The notes below the pieces were generated by a model. That model was not told the DNA's origin and did no database searches. It saw only the letters and a program-made list of their open reading frames with translations. This document shows, piece after piece, positions 56,190 through 64,000 of a stretch of DNA of 64,000 nucleotides; positions within the stretch are counted from its first letter, which is position 1, and each line of letters begins with the position of its first letter. A program made the position numbers and the translations under genes. Source of the DNA: Pratylenchus scribneri (taxonomy: Eukaryota > Nematoda > Chromadorea > Rhabditida > Pratylenchidae); contig JAQSEB010000014.1 in assembly GCA_030063045.1 (NCBI GenBank), forward strand, positions 806,001 to 870,000. The letters run 5' to 3'.

Positions 56190-57116
56190 GGAAAAATATG
56201 GCATTGGCATCATTAGGCTTCCAAAAAATCTATCAAATTAAAAATCTTCGATACTGTTTTTATTGTTTTTTTATTTGTTTGTTTTTCCCCAACACAAAAA
56301 GCAATCTTCATTCTCCCAAAAAGCCAAATCTGTGATATTTGCCCAATCCCCGAAGAATTGTCCACCAATCCATCCCATCATTTTTTCCGGAGCGGGACGT
56401 TTTGTGGCGCGGCCGGTTTGTGGCGAAAGCTAATAGCTCAGCGCCTAATAAATGTTTTCGAATGTTTTTTATATCATTGAATAGAGCAAAAAATTCTCTA
56501 TCAGCACATATAAAAATCAAATTATAAAACATATTTTTGCATTTTTAAAAATTCAAAAACCTTCAAAATTGACGCCATTTTGCCCACTTTTATTCAATAG
56601 CTCATAACTTTCTTTATTTTTAATAATATAAAATGATTTTTATATCATTCGATAGATAATACATTGCTCTATCAAATGAATATAAAAACATTCCAAAACG
56701 GTTCAGATTAAGATGAGTTATAAAGCAAAAACTAGTTCGCCACAAACCGGCCCGCCACAAACCGTCGCATACCCCATTTTTTCATTCCTTTCATCAAACA
56801 AAAAACCCATCAAAATCATCCGCCTCAGCACTTAACAACAAATTCATTCATTTTTATTATGTTTTTCAGTAAAATGAAAATAAATGTGAAAATATCATTT
56901 TTATAATTTGCTTACAAATTCGATTTTTGCAAAGAATTTTGAAGGCTTTTGGAATAGTTTAGAAGAGGACCTAAAATGTTAAAAAGGGCAAGGCATTAAT
57001 GTAATGAAAGGAAATTTTATGTTTTTGGATTAGAAAATGGGACGAAGTGATTGAATTCTCAAATTATTTTTAGGCAGTCATTCATTTGTTCTCATAAAAT
57101 TCAATGAGAATTCTCA
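56190..57116. other. Convergent 3' intergenic region
   Basis: This lies between the stops of the K+ channel (+) and the intermediate filament (-). A GC-rich patch at 56390-56440 (gagcgggacgttttgtggcg) partly recurs in inverse at 56735-56765 (gttcgccacaaaccggcccg then ccacaaaccgtcgcat), which suggests a decayed inverted-repeat element of about 370 bp. Confidence 0.45.
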
Positions 57117-60100
57117 TCATTGTCCGGTTTGGACAGTCTTTTGCGTGTGCGATGCCCGTTCCTCGCCCTCTTTGTTGTAGAAAGCGGTGACCACATTCTG
57201 GCCTGTTCCCCAACTCTCCTCCGGCATCACCAATGAATCGGGCGGATTATGGATTCCTCCTTGGCCAGAAGCCCAAATCTAAAATGAGAAGGGAATTAAA
57301 TTGGAGGAAAATGTTGGCTTTTGAAAATTAAATAATGAAACAATCAAATCAAATTGATACCATTAAATATAATTATGTTTTGGAAGATTTGATTTTAAAA
57401 AATAAGTGGATTTGATTGAAATTGAAAAAATTTTGGATTAAAAACAGAATGTTTGTGAAAATCAGAATGTTTGTGAAAATCAGAATGTTTGTGAAAATCA
57501 GAACGTTTGTGAGAATCAGATTGTTTGTGAAAATCAGAATGTTTGTGAAAATCAGAATGTTTGTGAAAATCAGAATGTTTGTAAAAATCAGAATGTTTGT
57601 GAAAATCAGAATGTTTGCAAAAATCAGAATGTTTGTGAAAATCAGAATGTTTGTGAAAATCAGAATGTTTGTGAAAATCAGAATGTTTGTGAAAATCAGA
57701 ATGTTTGTGAAAATCAGAATGTTTGTAAAAATCAGAATGTTTGTAAAAATCAGAATGTTTGTAAAAATCAGAATGTTTGTAAAAATCAGAATGTTTGTGA
57801 AAATCAGAATGTTTGTAAAAATCAGAATGTTTGTAAAAATCAGAATGTTTGTAAAAATCAGAATGTTTGTGAAAATCAGAATGTTTGTAAAAATCAGAAT
57901 GTTTGTGAAAATCAGAATGTTTGTGAAAATCAGAATGTTTGTGAAAATCAGAATGTTTGTAAAAATCAGAATGTTTGAAAATCAGAATGTTTGGAGGAGG
58001 AATAAAAAGAGAAAAATATCGCTATAATCTGGCAGTGTTTGTTTTTTGATCATAACTTTCTGACATCCATGATTTTGATTTTAAAATGATTTATAGAAAG
58101 AGCTTAATTTTATAAAGATTTTATTAACAGTTTGCAAGATTTTATTTAGCAGCATTATGAAAAATTCGACTACAATAACCAATAACTATTTAATATTCCT
58201 AGAGGCAAACTCACTTTCACGCTCCGTCCTGCATGCACCACAACATTTGCCGGTATCGTATAATTGATTTCACGTTTGCCATCCAATTTACGCTTAAGTC
58301 TACATCCCGAAATGTCCTCATCCTGCAAATGGATTTATTTTTTGCTATCTATTAATATTAATCCACTCTCCAACCTTGCTTCTGTGAGTATTTTCTAATG
58401 TGATGTATTTTCCATTTGGCTCGCATTCGGCAACCGTAATATTCCCCTTCAATTGGAAATATTTAAATCCCTTCTTCAATTTTTACCTTTGCAGATCGTT
58501 GGAATGTGGTTTTGGTTTGGACTTCGCCTCGCACATTTCGTGTTGAATCGGTTTCCTCTTGTTGCTGCAGGGAATGCGTCTTGACCACCTGCAAAAAAAG
58601 AAGAATTAGAATAGAATACTTGATGAATCAATAGATCTATCTTTTTCCCAAAACTCATTTTCGGTAAAAATAAATTCAAAAAATTGATTTGTACCTGTTC
58701 GACCATTTGACGAATGCCAACACGGCTTTCCTCGCCCTCCAGCATTTTTCGATAAATGGCAATTTCAGCGTCCAACATTTGTTTTGTGTCCAGCAATGAT
58801 TGTAATTCGGCCACCAATTGTTGGCATTCATCCTTCAAACGACGCAACGTTGCATCCCGTTCATTCAATGCCTGTTCATACCTTAGAATTCCAATTAGTT
58901 TTGATGAATCAAAATATTTGCATCCTTAAACCCATTCCCATTCCACTTACTGTCGTTGGTCATCATTTAGTTGGTAGTTCAAATTCTGCACTTCCTTCTC
59001 TAATTGGGCATTCCGGTTCTCAAGGTCGCCCAATTTTCCCCGTAAATCGCCAATATTATCGCGCATTCTTTTCACCTGATGTGTGGAATATTGGGTAAAC
59101 ATCTTTTGGGACATTCTTTTTACCTCTTCTCGTTGGTAATTCGATTCCATCATTGTCCTGTTGGCATTTCCCTGCACTTCGGAAACCTAAATCAAATACC
59201 GAATAATTAATTTGCATTAATTCTCTTCTTTTTTACCTTCAATTTGTACCAACTTTCCATATCTTGACGCCCTTGTTTGGCGATATAATCATATTCATCC
59301 TTGATGTCCCTTATGGCCAATGCCAATTCATTCTTGAAGAATTCACGTGTGTCCGCCGGTGCCTGTGCCAAAAGTGCTTGCAATTCTTTGACCTCTTGTT
59401 CATGGACACGACGCAGGAACTAAAAAATGAATATTGGCAATTTTGAATGTAAAAAATGTCCCAAAAATTCACCTCCAATTCCTCCAATAATGTTTGCACT
59501 TGATTCTGGAAGTCAATGCGACCAAGTGTTTCTTCATCCAAATCCTTGTAAAAGAATTTAAAATATTTATTCAATTTAATGCTTTTCCCTCTGCCGAATC
59601 CCCCAAAACAATTGTCCCCTTTTACTCACATTTCGGGCCTTTGTCAACTCATCCCAAAGGCGGGCATTGTCACCAATTAGGCGTTTCTCCTCATCAGTCA
59701 ATTGTTTCCAACGTGCCCGCAACATTTCCAATTCACTTTGTGCATCCGCAATTTGGTTCGAAAATTGGACAATATGCTCACGGTCACCCTCTCGACGGCG
59801 TTGAATATCTTCAAAACTGAAAACAATGCCAAAATTGTAGAATGAATTCATCACAAATTTTGCTCACCGATTTCGATACTCATTCAGGTCATCACGAAGG
59901 CGGGCCACTTTCACATCCAAAGCGGCCTTATCCCGGGCGGCTTGGTCAATATCCTTTCGGGCGGTCGATAATGTTGAGGAATATTTGGTCTAAAATGTTC
60001 GAAATTTGCCATAAGTTTCCTTCCCTTAAAAAGATTGGACCTTCACTTCCGTTGTGTCCTTTCCCCATTGGCCGCGCAAATCCTCCAAATCTCCAACCAA

Positions 60101-61867
60101 TTTTCGGTTTTGTTCCTCCAAATTTTTGACTCGATCAATGTAATTGGCCAATCGATCGTTCAAATTTTGCATTTCCTTCTTTTCCTTGTCCGTTGCTTCC
60201 AAAAAGGATTTTGCTGCACTGGCACTTAAAGCCGGGCTAATTCCGCCAACCGCCGGTGCTGAACCCATTTCCGTCACCATCTTCAGAATTCGGCCTGTGA
60301 ACGATGGCATATTATTTTATTTTTGGCATAAAATTAAGTTTATATGAATTTTCACTTTTTCAGATTCTAATGCCCCCGAGGAAAATCAATCGAAAAACAA
60401 AATAATCAGCAAAAGAATCCAAATTGGTTCAAAATGAACAATCAAATTTTTCAATTTCGATAGTCAACCAAAAATGAAATTCAATCCCCTAAGCTTCAAA
60501 CCTCCGCCGCCTCCAGTGCCGGTCCCAACATTGTCAATTCTTTCGGTGGACCGATGATGTTCGGTGGCGGAATGAATGGAGGAGGAGGAGCTGACCCGCT
60601 TGATTTCCACCATTTATTCTCGATGAGAATATTCAATAAAAATAAATTGAAAATATGTGATAAAATACAAAATGCACTAATGATTAAAAATAGAATTTTG
60701 ATTTTCATCAATTTAGGCTATTAAGTCAAAATGGCCAACAAATTGTGGTCTCATAAAGGAATATGATCCTTGGAACTACACAAATAAATATATTAAATAA
60801 AATTTTGCCGCAGGTAAAGTCAAAGATGGTGAATTGTTTGGCTATCCATTGGAAGTTTTTAAGGATTAAAATGACTATTAAAGTATTAGTAGACTTTTAA
60901 GAGAGTAATTAAGGCGTGAGCCGGTTTAAAAGAAGGGTCAAAAAGTGGCAATGACGAATTTGGGAATTTGTTTGGCAGCAGCCGAAAACCCAACACTAAC
61001 CCAATGAAGGTGACGAGGAGAAGATTGTGGCGACGATAAATGGGAAGAAGATGGGAGGAATTTGCGCAAAGATGGAGCAGCAAATGGGAGGCTGATTCAG
61101 TCATCACAACAAATGGTGGAAGGCACATTTAGGAGAGAAATGGGGGGAAATGGTCGTCCTTCCGCCGATTGATTCATCCATTTTGCCCATTTCCCACCTT
61201 CTATTTGTGTAAAACTGGGAGGAGAGGCGGCTTTGAATGAATGAATGAAACCCCCGAAACCGTGTGCAACGCAAAGGAAACACACAAAAATGGCGCAACA
61301 AAATAATTAAAAGGAGGGAAGAAGGGTGCGCAAGTCAAGTCCTCCCCCACCTCAACATTCTAATCGAATTAATCGAGGAGAAGTGCTTTCTTTACACAAA
61401 AATAGTAGCATTTTTGGTTGGAACTTGGAGGGCACCTCGAGCCTCGACCACGAGCTCCTCGAAACCAAACAAAAATGAGCAGGACAGTATAAAATGATGT
61501 CAAAATTGATGTGGGGGAACAATGTTATTTGCGTTTTTTAGGCTGATTGGATTGCGAATTTTGGGGCAACATTGATGGAAATAATGGATGATTCAATGAA
61601 GGAACGAAAAGTTCACAAAGAAGATTCAATCAGCAGCAATTTTTGACCTTCATAATCAGGGGAAAAAACCATTCAACAATGTCAAATTCAGAAATTTCAA
61701 TCATTTTTATTTTACTTTTTTTGTATTTTCCCCAAAAAATTCCCACCTCCGCCTCCACCGCCCGAGGGATAGCCGGTTGTGGTGGATTGCCTGCTTTGGG
61801 TGTGGGCTGCCCTTGGCTGAATTGTGGATCGGTATTCCATTTCATAGTCCGTCGATTCTCGAGACAT
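57117..61867 (-). CDS. Cytoplasmic intermediate filament protein with lamin tail domain (IFB-like)
   Basis: Exon 1 (61867-61747, [20 protein letters not shown], ending in a Gly run) joins in phase 1 to the exon starting at 60294 ([15 protein letters not shown]). The rod begins [20 protein letters not shown] (helix initiation motif) and ends [19 protein letters not shown] (helix termination motif), with coiled-coil heptads through exons between 60290 and 58700. The tail contains a lamin-tail Ig-like domain: [38 protein letters not shown] and [17 protein letters not shown]. The stop is TGA at 57117 after [10 protein letters not shown]. Nematode cytoplasmic filaments of this type keep the lamin tail and serve in epidermal and intestinal mechanical support. 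The two-headed 5' structure resembles C. elegans ifb-1, but I cannot separate it from other if genes by sight. The penultimate intron (57279-58213) contains an 18-bp satellite array. Confidence 0.9.
57440..57990 (+). repeat. 18-bp satellite array 4 (intronic)
   Basis: About 30 copies of the 18-bp unit in the same orientation as array 1, located in the last intron of the intermediate filament gene and therefore antisense to its transcript as written (the transcript reads attctgattttcacaaac). The gtaaaa variant is clustered at 57720-57900. Confidence 0.97.
60502..60613 (-). CDS. Alternative first exon of the intermediate filament gene
   Basis: An ATG at 60613 opens [20 protein letters not shown], continues [17 protein letters not shown] and meets a gtttga donor at 60501 in phase 1, exactly the phase used by exon 1 at 61747. 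Both heads end in a Gly run before RILKMV. This gives two isoforms with different heads from separate promoters, as known for C. elegans ifb-1. Confidence 0.65.
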
Positions 61868-64000
61868 TTTCAATTCAACTATTTTCTGATGATGCTTTCT
61901 GAAATTTAATGGAAATATAAAAAGGAAATTAAACTTTTGAAAAAATAGATTAGGGGATAATATAAGGATTGGGACAAATTGGAGAGGAAATCCATTAATT
62001 TTGTATAAGCTTTTTGACACTACGGGATTGCCTAGTTATTGATAAGAAATTATCTCGCTGATCTGAACTATCAATGAATTCAGGGTCCATAAAAAACAAT
62101 TTTCACGTATGGCATCGGAAATTATACAAATGGAAATATCATATTGGTGTTTGGTTGATTGGGCCAAAAGTGGTGATTTGAATGGGAATTGGACCATCCA
62201 AAAAAGTTAAAATGAATGAATTGAGGTGAGGAGGAAAATGGGTGGAAAAAAATGCAAAAGAATTGGATGGAATTGGTGGAAGAATGGATGGAATGAAGGA
62301 CAAACAAATGATGTTTTTTGGAGACAGACGGCGGCTGGAAAGAAGGCCGCCAAATGATGGCAAAAGGGAGGAGGAGCGAGTTGGATTGGATGGGGAAGAT
62401 GGGCGGCTGGAAACTTTTTTTGTATGCGGAATGAATGCTAACATTGAAGGTGAATACGGCGATTGGGGCAAAATGGAAAGGGGTAGAATGAATTGGAGAT
62501 TGAATTGCGCACTGGCGAAAAGTGGCGAAGAAGTGGCATTGAATGAGTGAGATAAATGATAGGACCAGAGGCAAGGTAGGCCAAGATTTGTGTATATTAG
62601 TGAATTTTTTGTTGAAAAGCATAAAATACCTTATAACCTCTTTTAATAATCCATGTGGAATTAATTATATTTCAACCCTTTAAAAATTAAGAACAATTTC
62701 TTAATTTGTGGACATCTTTGAACAAATTATAAAGAATTTTGTAGAGCTTTAGGAAATGCAATAAAACATTTTTTAAAGTTCCCCGGAGCTTATGGGTCGA
62801 AAGTGAGGAATTAAAAGTGTATGGGTATACGGTATTTGAAAATTGACAAGCAAAGTTTGCCTAAAGGCATATTTGATGGATTTTGCAAATTGAAATTGGG
62901 TTGAATGAATCAATCGAATTTTGTGAATGGTCAAAGAGAGGGGAAGATGTGGCGATTACGACAATAAATGAATGAATGGAATTGGGATGGCCTTGAGATG
63001 GGCACAATGTGGGCTGTGCGCGGGAATTTTAACGGCGGAATATTGTCGGCGAAGCAAAGAAGGTAAAAAGGAGGATAATATGGAGCAAAGATTGGGGAGG
63101 AAATCCTTTTAAGATTTGTAAAATTGGGGATGGAGGAAAATAAATTGGTTGGCATGTATTTTGAATAATTTTTAAACCACTAAATTCTGAACAATTGACT
63201 AATTCAATAGCCAAGAAATTATTAAAATTAAACCTTTTTTCTATTAAAGGGGGGAGAGAAAAATGAGATAAAACATAAAATATGAAAAATGAAATTTTTG
63301 TGAATTTTTTTGTGACTACCCGAATTTTGTGGGTTGGCAAAAACAATCTCATGATTCTTCTTCTCTAACATATTTTATTATCAAAGATAATTGGCCAGAA
63401 AATTATGATTAAAAATCGAAAACTGGCCTTAAGGCCAATTTTGTCGCTTTTTGTCAAAAATTTTTGCAACTTTTCATAAAATCCATTAATTCTTTCTTCG
63501 ATCAACTCATTCAATCAAAGAAGGTCTATACCAGTTATTTAATCTGCTAAAGTTAAATATTTGATAAAAATTCTCTTGAAAAATTGATTTGGTGCACAAA
63601 ATTTGGACCACTTTTGACACTTTTATAATAAACCATTAATTATTTAGTAATAAAAGTTATTCATTTTCGACAGCAAATAATTTAAAATGATGAAAATATT
63701 TGGGCAATGGAAGAGGATTAACAAAAATGTGAAAAAATTTCAGATTGAGGCTAGTCCGGTACCAAATTTTGTATTTGCCAGCCGATCCTCCCATTTATTC
63801 ACCACCAAAACATTCATTTCGCCCAAATTCCTGTGCGCCCTCCTCCCTAATCAATAGCACCCAAAATGTGCATGGGAGGACCATCCATCGCCCTCCCAGC
63901 GATGTAGGAGACCGGAATTTCTGTGGAATTGCCCATATAAAATATATTTTTATGTATTGATGAATTCTTTGGGGTGGAATGGCCCAATTCCTTTTTGCTC
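61868..64000. other. Upstream region with no recognisable gene
   Basis: This holds the probable promoter of the distal intermediate filament head and then about 2 kb with only low-complexity open frames (for example a 166-codon Ser/Pro/Phe-rich frame at 62122-62622, the complement of a ggaatgg-rich stretch). No gene, tRNA or repeat array was recognised. Confidence 0.5.

Noticed and set aside
60026..60310. Start of the intermediate filament at the ATG before [10 protein letters not shown]
   Set aside because: An AG acceptor (tcacag) falls inside this string at 60295, and two upstream heads splice to 60294 in the right phase, so this ATG is intronic.
62122..62622. 166-codon Ser/Pro/Phe-rich minus-strand frame
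   Set aside because: It is the complement of a ggaatgg-rich low-complexity stretch, with a second frame open over the same bases.

Overview
This window is nuclear DNA from a nematode. The evidence is AT-rich sequence, many short introns (often 40-80 bp) with weak GT donors (gtttgg, gttatt, gtatga) and AG acceptors, and a set of genes with nematode counterparts: a FOG-3-like Tob protein, an UNC-103/ERG K+ channel, a lamin-tail cytoplasmic intermediate filament, and a CRA-1/NAA25 subunit. The species cannot be fixed from sequence alone. A tylenchid plant-parasitic lineage is a guess from general style, not a demonstrated result.

Layout. 1-1375 is an 18-bp satellite array. 1414-2240 (-) holds remnants of an EGF/astacin-like secreted protein. 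2.3-5.9 kb has no recognisable gene. 5.9-6.8 kb is a second 18-bp array. 6.9-15.1 kb (-) carries three closely spaced genes: a DUF4139 (F37C4.5-like) protein, an SLC18B1-like MFS transporter, and an F-box-like protein whose fifth exon contains a 663-bp insertion. 15.7-17.7 kb (+) carries a small unknown protein and a BTG/Tob protein (fog-3-like). 18.6-24.0 kb (-) is a class II phosphatidylinositol transfer protein (pitp-1/rdgB/Nir). 24.9-28.6 kb (+) is a PPM1G-type PP2C phosphatase with a tRNA-Asn in its last intron. 29.3-42.2 kb (-) carries NAA25, an F-box/FBA protein and a GRAF-type BAR-PH-RhoGAP-SH3 protein. 42.7-43.4 kb is a third 18-bp array. 43.4-49.2 kb is a gene-poor, GC-richer region. 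49.2-56.2 kb (+) is an ERG-type K+ channel (unc-103). 57.1-61.9 kb (-) is an intermediate filament gene with a fourth 18-bp array in an intron. 61.9-64 kb has no recognisable gene.

The most interesting structure is in the repeats. (i) One 18-bp satellite occurs four times in both orientations; its length is a multiple of three, so it gives long hexapeptide ORFs that are not genes. (ii) The 663-bp element has inverted arrays of about 16-bp units at its ends and a perfect 8-bp target duplication. It sits in a coding exon, and a splice that keeps the frame can be drawn at its edges, as expected of an introner-like element. (iii) A family of about 330-bp MITE-like elements was found only inside introns. 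(iv) A second MITE-like family lies in PPM1G introns. Two genes (intermediate filament and K+ channel) show phase-compatible alternative first exons. Two minus-strand gene trios have spacing compatible with operons.
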